DNA of 64,000 nt. It comes from Microbacterium enclense (GTDB taxonomy: Bacteria; Actinomycetota; Actinomycetes; Actinomycetales; Microbacteriaceae). Position numbers and translations under genes: made by a program. A model generated the notes under the pieces. The model saw nothing but the letters and a program-made list of their open reading frames with translations, did no database searches and was not told the DNA's origin. The stretch covers positions 2,852,001 to 2,916,000 of the forward strand of contig CP116226.1 of assembly GCA_038182865.1 (NCBI GenBank), in the 5' to 3' direction. Position 1 is the first letter of the stretch; every line of letters starts with the position of its first letter. Below are positions 18,066 to 26,600 of this stretch, one piece after another.

Positions 18066-19021
18066 CGGGTGCTCCAGGAACGGGTGAGCCGCAGGTAGAC
18101 CGCGGAGACGATGATGAGGACGACCGCGAGAAGCAGGCTGAGCGCCGTGGCGACGCCGTAGTTGCCGAAGAGGAAGGCGTAGCGGTAGATCATCAGGAGG
18201 ATCGTCACGGTGGCGTTGGCCGGTCCTCCGTCGGTCATCACGTACGGCTCGGTGAAGACCTGGATGGCCCCGATGATCTGCAGCAGGAGGAGCACGAGGA
18301 TCACTCCGCGCATCTGCGGAAGCGTGATGTGAACGATGCGCTGCCACACCGACGCCCCGTCCAGTTCGGCGGCCTCGTAGAGCTCGGTGCTCACTCCCGT
18401 CAGAGCGGCGAGGTAGATGAGGATCGCGGTGCCTGCGCCCGACCAGGTCGCCACGATCACGAGGCTCGGCATCGCGGTGGCGGGGGATTGCAGCCAGGGC
18501 TGGGGATCGACGCCGACGAGGCCGAGGAGGCTGTTGACGACCCCCGACTCGCCCGGATTGAAGAAGACCTTCCAGAGCAGGACCGAGACCACCGGGGGGA
18601 TCACGACGGGCAGGTAGGCGAGCACTCGCGCGAGGGTGCCGCCGCGGCGCAGCTCGGAGATGAGCACCGCGCACACCAGCGGAACGGGGAGGCCGATCGC
18701 CAGGGAGAGGACGGTGAACCACAGGGTGTTCACCGCGGCGCGGGGCAGGAGCGGATCCGAGAAGAGCACCTCGAAGTTGTCCCACCCGACCCACTCGGGC
18801 GCGGTGACCAGGTCGGTCTGCTGGAAGGCGAGGGCCGCGCTCTGGACGATGGGCCACCACGCGAAGTAGCCGAAGACGATGAACGTGGGGAGCAGGAAGA
18901 CCAGGCCCGCGATCGCCGACCGCCGCCGCGTCAGCGAGCGCCGACGCGGCGGGCCGGGGCGAGCCGCCTGCGCGGCACGAACGGGCGTCGTGCCGCGCGG
19001 GCGGTCGGTGGTGACGGTCAT
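18062..19021 (-). CDS. ABC sugar transporter permease, MalF-type
   Basis: A 319-aa permease with a basic cytoplasmic N-terminus, about six membrane segments and the EAA loop (EAAELDGASVWQRIVHITLP, about 216-235). It overlaps the binding-protein gene upstream and the second permease downstream by 4 nt each, giving tight coupling. As with the plus-strand importer, no ATPase gene is present nearby. Confidence 0.92.
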   Translation of the reverse strand: MTVTTDRPRGTTPVRAAQAARPGPPRRRSLTRRRSAIAGLVFLLPTFIVFGYFAWWPIVQSAALAFQQTDLVTAPEWVGWDNFEVLFSDPLLPRAAVNTLWFTVLSLAIGLPVPLVCAVLISELRRGGTLARVLAYLPVVIPPVVSVLLWKVFFNPGESGVVNSLLGLVGVDPQPWLQSPATAMPSLVIVATWSGAGTAILIYLAALTGVSTELYEAAELDGASVWQRIVHITLPQMRGVILVLLLLQIIGAIQVFTEPYVMTDGGPANATVTILLMIYRYAFLFGNYGVATALSLLLAVVLIIVSAVYLRLTRSWSTR

Positions 19022-20400
19022 GACTTGTGCTGGGCCAGGATCTGGTTGACCCGCTGCTCCGCGTCGTCGAGCAGCGCATCGATGTCGGCGTTCTCATCCG
19101 TCAACACCGACTGGACGACCGGATCGAGGGCCGCGTAGATCTCCTGTGAGGCGACAGCCGGCTCGGGGACGTACTCGAGCTCGTCGAGCGACGCGGTGTA
19201 CGGGGCGAAGTTCTCCACCGGCACGTTGACGTAGTCGGCGATGGCGTCGCGGTACGCGGCGTAGGCTTCGGCGCTGAAGATCGGAGCGACGGGGACGCCG
19301 ACCGGCAGGCCGTCGGCGGCCGAGGCCTTCGCGGTCTCGGCGGCGACCTCGAGGTCGTAGTTGGGCCGGAGAGCGCGCCAGTCGATCCACTTAACCGCGG
19401 CCTCCTTCTCGGCTTCGGTCGCGGTGGCGTTCACCATGAGGACCGTGGCGCCCGCCAGCGTCGCGTTCGCGCCGCCCTGGGGCATGGGGCCCGCACCGAA
19501 CGCCTCGGGCTTGCCCCCCGCCGCGATGTAGTTGGGGTACACGTCCGGCGGGGCAGTCACCCACATGCCGACGTTCCCGGCGGTGAACTCCGCCACGAGG
19601 TCCTCCTGCTTGCCGAGGACGTTGTCGCCGAGCGAGTCGTCCTTCCAGCGCATGTCCTTCCACATCTGCAGCACCTCGCGGGAGGCGTCGTCGTTGAACG
19701 CCGCGGTCCAGGTGCCGTCGGCGGCCTGGTCGATCATCTTCCCGCCGTAGGTGTAGTCGTAGCCGGTGAGGTGCCACCCGCCGCTGTTGTTCGTCGAGAT
19801 CTCCCCGAAGCCGGTCTTGCCCGTGGCGTCGGAGATCTTCTTCGCCGCGGTCCGGACCTCGTCCCACGTCTGCGGGGGAGCGTCGGGGTCGAGACCTGCC
19901 TGCTGGAAGAGGTCGCGGTTGTAGACGAGGCCGAAGGCATAGCTCTTCTCGGGGATGCCGTAGACGGCGTCGCCCTGCTCGAGGAACTGCATGACGCGCG
20001 GATTGAGGTCCGAGAAGCTGTCCAGCTTCGAGGCGACCGAGGCGATGTCGGCGACCTGGCCGCGTTCGATGAGGGCGGGCGGTTCGGTCAGCGGAACCCG
20101 AAGAAGTGTCGGGGCGCTGCCGCCGGCGAGGCGGGTGGCGAAGGTCTTGGCATCCCACGGGACATCGGATGCCTCGATGGTGATGTTCGGGTTCGCCGCT
20201 TCGAACTCCGACACCTGGCGTTCGAAGAGCTGGACGGCGGCCGTGTTGGTGGCCGCGGGCTTGCCCATGACGGTGATCGTGACTTTTCCGTCTCCGCTGT
20301 CGGCGTCGCTGGCTCCATTGCCTCCGCTGCAACCGGCCATGACCGCCAGGGCGGGCACGACGACGGCGGCTGCGATGACGCGGCGTGTGCGCTGTTGCAT
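19018..20400 (-). CDS. ABC sugar transporter, substrate-binding lipoprotein
   Basis: A 460-aa family 1 extracellular solute-binding protein with a signal peptide ending in a lipobox (VMAGC, Cys about residue 24). The ATG at 20400 is preceded by GGAGGA (minus strand), which favours it over an in-frame ATG at 20499. It is the first gene of the minus-strand operon. Its likely ligand is an oligosaccharide that the downstream cytosolic GH3 and GH38 enzymes then dismantle. Confidence 0.92.
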   Translation of the reverse strand: MQQRTRRVIAAAVVVPALAVMAGCSGGNGASDADSGDGKVTITVMGKPAATNTAAVQLFERQVSEFEAANPNITIEASDVPWDAKTFATRLAGGSAPTLLRVPLTEPPALIERGQVADIASVASKLDSFSDLNPRVMQFLEQGDAVYGIPEKSYAFGLVYNRDLFQQAGLDPDAPPQTWDEVRTAAKKISDATGKTGFGEISTNNSGGWHLTGYDYTYGGKMIDQAADGTWTAAFNDDASREVLQMWKDMRWKDDSLGDNVLGKQEDLVAEFTAGNVGMWVTAPPDVYPNYIAAGGKPEAFGAGPMPQGGANATLAGATVLMVNATATEAEKEAAVKWIDWRALRPNYDLEVAAETAKASAADGLPVGVPVAPIFSAEAYAAYRDAIADYVNVPVENFAPYTASLDELEYVPEPAVASQEIYAALDPVVQSVLTDENADIDALLDDAEQRVNQILAQHKS

Positions 20401-20488
20401 GATTCCTCCGTTCGGGGCGGCCGGGTGACCGCCGCGCGCATGCCCGACGAGGAACAGGTGTGCGCCACCTCGTCGTGCACGTGGGCCC

Positions 20489-20518
20489 AGTATGAGCACA
20501 GCCGTGTTCAGTTCGCAA
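20489..20518 (-). promoter_or_regulatory. Predicted promoter of the eight-gene operon
   Basis: Read on the minus strand, TTGCGA (20513-20518) and CATACT (20489-20494) are 18 bp apart, about 90 nt before the binding-protein ATG. This lies in an AT-rich island (20515-20560) unusual for the window and shared with the divergent dehydrogenase gene. A tandem ACTTGTG pair (20554-20560, 20562-20568) and a GAAA/TTTC inverted pair near 20518-20528 may be regulator sites. Confidence 0.45.
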
Positions 20519-20585
20519 GAAATATTTTCAACTCATAAACACGAAGGTTTAAGACTTGTGCACTTGTGAGAGGTGTGATTGCCTC

Positions 20586-21629
20586 ATGCTCATGGCTGAC
20601 TCCGTCGACGGCGACACCCCGGGAGAGCGCCCGCACGCGCTCCTCGTCATGGCCCCCCGCACCTACGACGACCTGTTCGACGAGGCCCGGTGGGCGCGTC
20701 TGCGATCGCTCGTGACCCTCGGCGACCCGGTACGCGTCGACGTCTTCGACCGCCGTGCGCTCGAACGGCTCGCGCAGGTGGAGTATCTGGTCACCGGGTG
20801 GGGGGCTCCCCGCCTCGGGCCGGAAGTCCTCCGCGCGGCTCCGCGCCTCCGCGGCATCCTGCACACCGGTGGTTCGGTGAAAAACCTCATCTCGGAGGAC
20901 GTCTGGGACCGGGGCATCGTCGTGACGAGCGCGGCGGAAGCCAACGCGATCCCCGTCGCGGAGTTCACGATCGCGATGATCCTGCTGGAGGCCAAGCGCG
21001 TGCCCGCCTACATCGCGGGATACGCCTCGACGCGCGACGTCGCCGGGGACTGGCGCGACGGGATCCCCCCGTCGGCGACCTTCGGCGGCGTCGTCGGCAT
21101 CGTCGGCTTCTCGCGCGTCGGACGACGCGTCGCGGCGCTCCTCGCCCCTTTCGGCTTCGAGGTCCTCGTGGCCGACCCATACGCCGCGGCGGAGGAGGTG
21201 CAGGCGGCGGGCGGGACTCTGGTGGAACTCGACGCCCTGATGGCACGGAGCGACATCGTGTCGATACACGCCCCGGAGCTCCCGTCCACCCGGCACCTGC
21301 TGGACGCGCGCCGGATCGCCTCCATGCGCCCGGACGCGGTGCTGATCAACACTGCCCGCGGATCGCTCATCGACACCGAGGCCCTGCTCGAGCGCTGCCG
21401 GAGCGGACTGCTGCGCGCGGTCCTGGATGTGACGGACCCTGAGCCGCTCCCGCCTGACTCTCCGCTCTTCGGGGCACCGGGGGTGGTGCTGACGCCGCAC
21501 ATCGCCGGGGCGATGCACGCCGAGACCCTGCGGCTCACCGACTCCGCCCTGGACGGCCTGCAGACCCTCGTCCGGGGCGACGCGCCGGCGAACAGGGTCG
21601 ATCGATCCCTGCTCGGGCTCTCGGCCTGA
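20586..21629 (+). CDS. D-isomer-specific 2-hydroxyacid dehydrogenase
   Basis: NAD-dependent 2-hydroxyacid dehydrogenase of 347 aa. It has the Rossmann motif VVGIVGFSRVGRRVA (about residues 170-184), INTARGSLID, an Arg/Glu/His catalytic set (the His in LTPHIAGAMH near residue 300) and the family's two-domain layout. Start ATG 20586 is preferred; ATG 20592 is close, and a TTG at 20556 is unlikely. GAGAGG at 20568-20573 is a distant ribosome-binding site. It is divergent from the xanthan-type operon and shares its promoter region. It probably reduces or oxidises a keto acid from the same pathway; the substrate is unknown. Confidence 0.85.
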   Translation: MLMADSVDGDTPGERPHALLVMAPRTYDDLFDEARWARLRSLVTLGDPVRVDVFDRRALERLAQVEYLVTGWGAPRLGPEVLRAAPRLRGILHTGGSVKNLISEDVWDRGIVVTSAAEANAIPVAEFTIAMILLEAKRVPAYIAGYASTRDVAGDWRDGIPPSATFGGVVGIVGFSRVGRRVAALLAPFGFEVLVADPYAAAEEVQAAGGTLVELDALMARSDIVSIHAPELPSTRHLLDARRIASMRPDAVLINTARGSLIDTEALLERCRSGLLRAVLDVTDPEPLPPDSPLFGAPGVVLTPHIAGAMHAETLRLTDSALDGLQTLVRGDAPANRVDRSLLGLSA

Positions 21630-21632
21630 CGC

Positions 21633-21676
21633 ACGACGAAGCAGGGGTGGGCCGGAGCTCACCCCTGCTTCGTCGT
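21633..21676. terminator. Bidirectional terminator between convergent genes
   Basis: A 17-bp perfect stem (21633-21649 with 21660-21676) and a 10-nt loop lie between the dehydrogenase and the GH9 gene. The right arm includes base 21676, the last base of the GH9 stop codon. The stem is GC-rich with A/T-rich outer ends on both strands. Confidence 0.8.
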
Positions 21677-24519
21677 CACTCGACGACGACCTCCGTCGTC
21701 GTCGCGGAGGTCACCACGGCCGACGTGGTGTCGGTGGTGCGGACGGAGTAGCTGTGCACTCCTTTCACCCACTTCCCGGTGACGGCGTAGACGGCGCCGT
21801 CGGTCACGACCGTGTCGGACGGATCCACCGGCGCCATGTCGTGCACCACCCCGTCCAGCACGAGCTGGACCTTGTGCGGCGCCTGTCCCTCGGCATCCGT
21901 GTACGTCGCCTGCACGGTCACGTCGTCATCGGTGGTGAGCGGTCCGACGGTGTGCGAGATCGCCGTGAGGGTCGGGGCCGTGCCCGTCGCCTGGTTGGTG
22001 AAGCTCACGTCGTCGACGAACAACTCGCCGTCGGTGTCCGCAGTCTGCTGCAGCCAGAAGACGATCTTCGCCTGCGAGCGATCGAGGCCGGGGAATGCCG
22101 CGAGGTCGAACGAGTACGTGTTCCACGTGTTCGACACCGCGATGGGCGCGTTCCCCGTGACGCGGTGGTTCGAGTCCGCGTCGGAGACCTCGATGCGCAA
22201 GCGCAGATTGGGCGAGGGCGAGCGCATCGTGACGCTCAGATAGCGGTAGCCGCTGGCGTCCGCGGCGTGGTGCCACGGCTGGAACTTCGCCTGGGATGCC
22301 GCTGTTGCGGGGTTCTGGAAGAACCTCCCGACCGTTCGCCCGTCGATCGTCGTGTTGGTCACCGAGCCCACGCCGGCGTGGTTGTTGTACCAGTTCGCCC
22401 ACGTGTAGCCCTGGACGCCGAACAGGCCGTCCTTGCCGAACCCGTCGTACAGCAACGGACTCTGCGGCGTCGGCAAGGGAGGGGCCACGGTGTAGTGCGT
22501 CGACGAGTACACCTGCGACCCGTCGGTCTGCGTGCCGCGGACGTCCACCCGCGCGTTCGTGAACGGGGCGGCGCTGTCGACGTTGACGACGCCCGTCGCG
22601 ACCCCGCCCGCCACGGTCATGGGCGACCAGTTCGGTCCGAGTGCGGGAGCGCCGAGATCGCTCTCGGCGAAGACGGTGACGTCTCCCGTGACCTCGTCGC
22701 CGATTTGGGGAGAGGTGACGTTCAGCGCAGCCGGCGCGGCCCCCGCGGACCAGGGCGCATCCCCGACGGCGGTGAGGCCGAACAGCGCCGAGAAGAGTCC
22801 CGCCTCGATGCTGACGCTGTACTCGTTGTACCGCCACTGCTGCCCGCTGTCCTGCCACACCGGGCGGTCGACGTACCACGGGCTGGCGCTGCGGACGTCG
22901 AGCGGGTCTCGGGCGTTCGGGCCGCTGACCAGCGCACCCGGCACGACGACTCCCGTGCCCGCTTGATTCTGGGCCTCCTCGTCGAGGCGGGTGTGCAGGA
23001 ATTTCACGCTCTTCTCGCCCACGCCGGACACCCAGCTCGTGCCCCAGGGGTTGTTTCCGAACACCCAATACAGTCCGCGCTGGACGGCGCGGAGGGCACG
23101 CTCGTCGCCGAACAGCTCGTAGTAGCGCAGGGCGTCGGCCACGTAGGAGACGTGCGGTTCGTTGACCCCGAAGTTCTTGAACTGGTTGACGACGCCGTAG
23201 GGCGTGTCGTCGGTGCTGGACAGGAAGTAGTCCAGTTGCTTCTCGAGGTACGCGTGGATCTGCCCCTGGGCCGTCGGTGTCGCCACGGGGTAGAGCTCCG
23301 CCATCGAGAGGGGCGCGAGGTCCCAGTAGTTCGTGTTCGACAGGATGGTGAAGTCCGTGGCCGCGATGGTGCTCTCGGCGGCATCCCGATACGAGGTGTC
23401 GCCGGTCAGCAGGTGCAGCTCGACCTCGGCGAACAGCAGGGAGTTGTCGATTCCTCCGCGAGTCGTCGAGTACCCGCCGAGGGGATCCGTCCGATGCGTG
23501 TCGGCGTAGGCGTAGAAGCCTTCCGCTCCCGCGCGGGCCTGCGCCGAGAACGCCTGCCACTCGGCGACGTCGGCGGACGGGATCGCGCCGTCGGCGAGGG
23601 CTTTGTCCACCGCGCGGGCCGTCGCGGCGAGGGTGCCGGCGGCCTTCGCGGAGCCGCCGACCCCGTAGCCGGAGATCCGTCGGTCGTCCTTCGTGCCGAC
23701 GATGCCGTCCGTGTGCTTGTCGGGATGCTGGAAGCCCCCGCTGCCTTTGACGTCCCAGAACGCGCCGCCGAAGGCATCCCACATCCGCAGGAGGTATTCG
23801 CTGCCGAACCGTGCCTCGTCGACGAGATCGGGCACGCCGTTGGCGTCGTTGTCGAAGGCCACCGCCGGGGTGTCGCCGTAGCGGAGGTAGCTGATGGCGA
23901 TGTTGCCCCCGACCCACTGGTTGCCGCCGTAGATGCCGTAGTCGCCGGCGTCGTACCACCCACCCGTGAGGTCGTAGTGGACGGTGCCGTCCTCGGATGC
24001 GGCGTCGTCGAGGTGGCCCGGGCCGTGGAAGATCTTGGCCGACGGCGCGATGCTGCTGTAGCCGTCCGGGTAGACGTCGGCGGTGGCGACGCCCGAGCGC
24101 TGCAGGCGGTAGAACGCCGTCATCTCGTCGAGGTAGCCCGCCCAGACGTTGTCGCGGATCGCGAAAGGGGGCGAGGCGGTTCCATCGACCTCGAGCACGT
24201 AGTCCTCGCCGAGGGTCGCGAGACCGGAGAAGTCCACCGTGTACACGTGGTCGCCCCACACTCTTCCGGCGTCCGTGAGCGTGCACGCGGGCACCACGAC
24301 CGTCGTCCCCAGGAGGATGCGACAGGACGCCGCGGGGGCGAGGTCGCCGTCCACGACGACGGACCCCACCTTGAGACCCGAGGCGCTGTAGCCGGCCTGA
24401 CTCACTGCCACCTGTTTCACGGTCGCCGCGAGCGCCGGTGTCGCGGTGATCACCCCTCCCGCGGCGAGGGCGACGGCGGTCGCACCGCCGATCCAGAGGG
24501 TCGTTCGTCGTCGAATCAT
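21676..24519 (-). CDS. Secreted multi-domain GH9 glycoside hydrolase (endoglucanase/endoxanthanase type)
   Basis: Inverting endo-beta-1,4-glucan-type hydrolase of 947 aa. A Sec signal peptide (about 1-31) is followed by an Ig-like CelD_N domain (about 32-125) and the GH9 (alpha/alpha)6 barrel (about 130-585). The barrel carries GGWYDAGDYG (D190, D193 as base and helper) and the acid E566 in RYNEYSVSIEA. Three further beta domains follow: an Ig-like one (about 595-680), a carbohydrate-binding-like sandwich (about 690-848) and a C-terminal Ig-like one. Plain cellulases rarely have this tail, whereas GH9 endo-xanthanases do carry extra binding modules. With PL8 and GH38 nearby, xanthan backbone cleavage is favoured over cellulose. 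Confidence 0.85.
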   Translation of the reverse strand: MIRRRTTLWIGGATAVALAAGGVITATPALAATVKQVAVSQAGYSASGLKVGSVVVDGDLAPAASCRILLGTTVVVPACTLTDAGRVWGDHVYTVDFSGLATLGEDYVLEVDGTASPPFAIRDNVWAGYLDEMTAFYRLQRSGVATADVYPDGYSSIAPSAKIFHGPGHLDDAASEDGTVHYDLTGGWYDAGDYGIYGGNQWVGGNIAISYLRYGDTPAVAFDNDANGVPDLVDEARFGSEYLLRMWDAFGGAFWDVKGSGGFQHPDKHTDGIVGTKDDRRISGYGVGGSAKAAGTLAATARAVDKALADGAIPSADVAEWQAFSAQARAGAEGFYAYADTHRTDPLGGYSTTRGGIDNSLLFAEVELHLLTGDTSYRDAAESTIAATDFTILSNTNYWDLAPLSMAELYPVATPTAQGQIHAYLEKQLDYFLSSTDDTPYGVVNQFKNFGVNEPHVSYVADALRYYELFGDERALRAVQRGLYWVFGNNPWGTSWVSGVGEKSVKFLHTRLDEEAQNQAGTGVVVPGALVSGPNARDPLDVRSASPWYVDRPVWQDSGQQWRYNEYSVSIEAGLFSALFGLTAVGDAPWSAGAAPAALNVTSPQIGDEVTGDVTVFAESDLGAPALGPNWSPMTVAGGVATGVVNVDSAAPFTNARVDVRGTQTDGSQVYSSTHYTVAPPLPTPQSPLLYDGFGKDGLFGVQGYTWANWYNNHAGVGSVTNTTIDGRTVGRFFQNPATAASQAKFQPWHHAADASGYRYLSVTMRSPSPNLRLRIEVSDADSNHRVTGNAPIAVSNTWNTYSFDLAAFPGLDRSQAKIVFWLQQTADTDGELFVDDVSFTNQATGTAPTLTAISHTVGPLTTDDDVTVQATYTDAEGQAPHKVQLVLDGVVHDMAPVDPSDTVVTDGAVYAVTGKWVKGVHSYSVRTTDTTSAVVTSATTTEVVVE

Positions 24520-24580
24520 GACGTCTCCTTCGAGTCATCGCGGCGTCGTCGCCAGCGACCCGTCAGTATGGTCATGGATC

Positions 24581-24615
24581 GAAAGATATGGCAAGGAAAA
24601 GAAAGATAAAGAAAA
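24581..24615. promoter_or_regulatory. Phased GAAA repeats, candidate DeoR-type operator
   Basis: An exact 8-bp direct repeat GAAAGATA (24581-24588 and 24601-24608, 20 bp apart) plus further GAAA at 24597 and 24611 lies in an AT-rich patch between the divergent GH9 and DeoR-type regulator genes. DeoR-family proteins commonly bind phased GAAA/TTTC direct repeats. It probably controls both genes. Confidence 0.5.
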
Positions 24616-24697
24616 TGCAAGGGGCGCATTTTTCAGACTGGAACAAAATACGCCAGTTGAGTAGGATGAGACCGACGGACAGGCAAAGGAGGCCCCG

Positions 24698-25759
24698 ATG
24701 CTCGCTGCGGAACGACGTGCGCGGATTCTGAGTCGCGCGCAACAGGACGGAGCGGTCAGCATCACCTCGCTCGTCAGTGATCTGGGTGTCTCGCACGTCA
24801 CTGTGCGCCGCGATCTGGACTCGCTGGTCGCCGAACAGGTGCTCGACAAGGTCCGCGGTGGTGCGGTGCTCCGCTCCGGACCGGAAGCGGGTCCCGATCT
24901 CACGTTCACGGGCACCATCGGTGTGGTCGTGCCGACGTCGTACTACTACCGCTACGTCGTCGAGGGTGTCAACGACGTCCTCTCGTCGGGCGGAGACATG
25001 CGGCTCGCGATCTCCGAGTACGACCTCGACGAGGAGTACCGCCTCATCGACGAGCTCGTGGCGAGCGGTGTCTCGGGACTGCTGTGGGTCCCGACGGTGT
25101 CGGAGCGGCAGGCTCCTCCCGGGTTCCTCGAGAAGCTCGAGCAGCTGAGCGTTCCTGTGGTCTTCGTCGAACGGGAGCTTCCGGGTGGGGGACTGGGAAT
25201 GGTGTCGTCGGTGCGCACCGCGCACGAGCGCGGCGCCCTGTCCGCCGTGCGCCACCTCACGTCCCTCGGCCATCGCCGCATCCTCATGGTCAGTCGTGGC
25301 AGCTCGCAGAGCTCGGAGTTCGTCCGTCTCGGCTGGCGCGATGCGCTCGAACGGCTCGGGATCGCAGAGGGGAGCGGCATCCTCGGACCTGAGGAGCTGG
25401 GTGCCGGCCCTCGCTGGGAGCGGGGCGGTGCGGATGTCGTCATGAATGCCGTGCAGAGCACCGGTGCCACGGCTCTGTTCTGCCACGGCGATGAGAACTC
25501 GCTCTTCGGGCTCCTGCAGAACGCGAGGGCTCGGGGCATCACCGTGCCGCAGCAGCTGTCGATCGTCGCGTACGACGACGATGTCTCCGCTCATGCGGAC
25601 CCGCCGATCGCCGCGATCGCTCCGGATCGCCGCCGAGTGGGGGCACTGGCGGCTCGGATGCTCATCGACCTGATCTCCGAGCCCAGCGCCGAGCCGCCGC
25701 TGCAGCTCCACGTCGAGCCGAGGCTCATCCTGCGCGGCTCCACGGCGGCGCCCGCGTGA
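24698..25759 (+). CDS. Hybrid regulator: DeoR-type HTH fused to LacI-type sugar sensor
   Basis: A 353-aa transcriptional regulator. Residues 1-58 form a DeoR-like winged helix (AERRARIL, then ITSLVSDLGVSHVTVRRDLDSL). From about residue 68 the protein is a LacI/periplasmic-binding-protein sensor (IGVVVPTSYYYRYVVEGVND, then LGHRRILMVS and PQQLSIVAYDDD). A perfect ribosome-binding site, AAAGGAGG, lies at 24685-24692. It is divergent from the GH9 gene and its stop overlaps the ThuA-like gene by 4 nt. It probably senses a saccharide product and controls GH9 and perhaps the rest of the region. Confidence 0.88.
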   Translation: MLAAERRARILSRAQQDGAVSITSLVSDLGVSHVTVRRDLDSLVAEQVLDKVRGGAVLRSGPEAGPDLTFTGTIGVVVPTSYYYRYVVEGVNDVLSSGGDMRLAISEYDLDEEYRLIDELVASGVSGLLWVPTVSERQAPPGFLEKLEQLSVPVVFVERELPGGGLGMVSSVRTAHERGALSAVRHLTSLGHRRILMVSRGSSQSSEFVRLGWRDALERLGIAEGSGILGPEELGAGPRWERGGADVVMNAVQSTGATALFCHGDENSLFGLLQNARARGITVPQQLSIVAYDDDVSAHADPPIAAIAPDRRRVGALAARMLIDLISEPSAEPPLQLHVEPRLILRGSTAAPA

Positions 25760-26454
25760 GCGATGTCGTGCTCTTCTCCGGGGGAGAGGAGTACGTCGAC
25801 CCCTGGCATCCGTTCCTCGAGACGAGCGCGGTCGTCGCCGATGTGCTGCGCGAGCGGGGGTTCACGGTGCGGACGGTCACGCGCGTCGACGCCCTCGCGC
25901 AGCATCTCGCCTCTTCCGATCTGCTGGTCGTCAATGCCGGTGGCGGCCCGCAGGCGCACCCGCGCGATGCGCAGCTGCAGACGGTGATCGCCGGGCACCG
26001 TGGCGGTGTGCTCGCCCTGCATGTGGCGGCCACGCTTCTGCCCGCGGGCGACTTCTGGGAAAAACGACTGGGCGGGCGCTGGGTCCGCGGCCGCACGATG
26101 CATCCGGCCCGTGGATCGATGCGGCTGACGCGGGCGGAGGGTGTCGAGCGTCCGGGTCTTCCCGCCGTCATCGACACCGTCGACGAGGCGTACTCGTGGC
26201 TGCGGGTCTCGCCGGAGGCGGGCGTGCTGTACCGCCAGGGCCATGACGGCGAGCCGCACGCGGTGGTGTGGACGTACGAGCGGGAAGGGGCGAGGGCTGC
26301 CTACTCCGCTCTCGGTCACGACGTGGAGGCGTACGCGAGCCCCGCCGTTCGCGCGCTGGTCGCTCACCTCGCCGGGTGGGCGAGCGGCGGGGGCGGCCTC
26401 CGCGACCACGACGAACGCACGGCGCGTCGGACGGTCGTCGCCCCCGCCGAGTGA
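25756..26454 (+). CDS. ThuA-like domain protein
   Basis: A 232-aa cytosolic protein of the ThuA family (class I glutamine-amidotransferase-like fold). It has the N-terminal VVLFSGGEEYVDPWHP, the AGGGP loop, and the ALHVAATLLP segment where amidotransferases carry a catalytic Cys; ThuA proteins lack it. The GTG at 25756 overlaps the regulator stop (GTGA). In Rhizobiaceae, ThuA with the dehydrogenase ThuB takes part in 3-keto-disaccharide catabolism. By analogy this protein may partner the Gfo/Idh/MocA enzyme of this region. That link is inference only. Confidence 0.78.
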   Translation: MSDVVLFSGGEEYVDPWHPFLETSAVVADVLRERGFTVRTVTRVDALAQHLASSDLLVVNAGGGPQAHPRDAQLQTVIAGHRGGVLALHVAATLLPAGDFWEKRLGGRWVRGRTMHPARGSMRLTRAEGVERPGLPAVIDTVDEAYSWLRVSPEAGVLYRQGHDGEPHAVVWTYEREGARAAYSALGHDVEAYASPAVRALVAHLAGWASGGGGLRDHDERTARRTVVAPAE

Positions 26455-26567
26455 GCAGCACCGGACATCTGCCGTGTGCGGTGTCGGCGTGAGCGGGCGC
26501 CTCGCTACCGAGCGAACGGCTCGTCGAGCACGCGCAGGGCGAAGCCCACGCGCGAAGCTTCGATATA

Positions 26568-26581
26568 TAGGTTTCTACCTA
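26568..26581. promoter_or_regulatory. Candidate TetR operator
   Basis: A perfect inverted repeat TAGGT-N4-ACCTA sits in an AT-rich stretch immediately upstream of a -10-like TAGGAT (26589-26594), which is 6 nt before the GTG of the TetR gene. The position fits autorepression. Confidence 0.55.
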
Positions 26582-26600
26582 ATATCTATAGGATGACGTC

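Noticed and set aside
21676..24519. GH9 enzyme as an ordinary cellulase
   Set aside because: Not excluded by sequence alone, but no other cellulose gene or cellulose-type CBM2/CBM3 module is present, while PL8 and GH38 neighbours point to a side-chained substrate.
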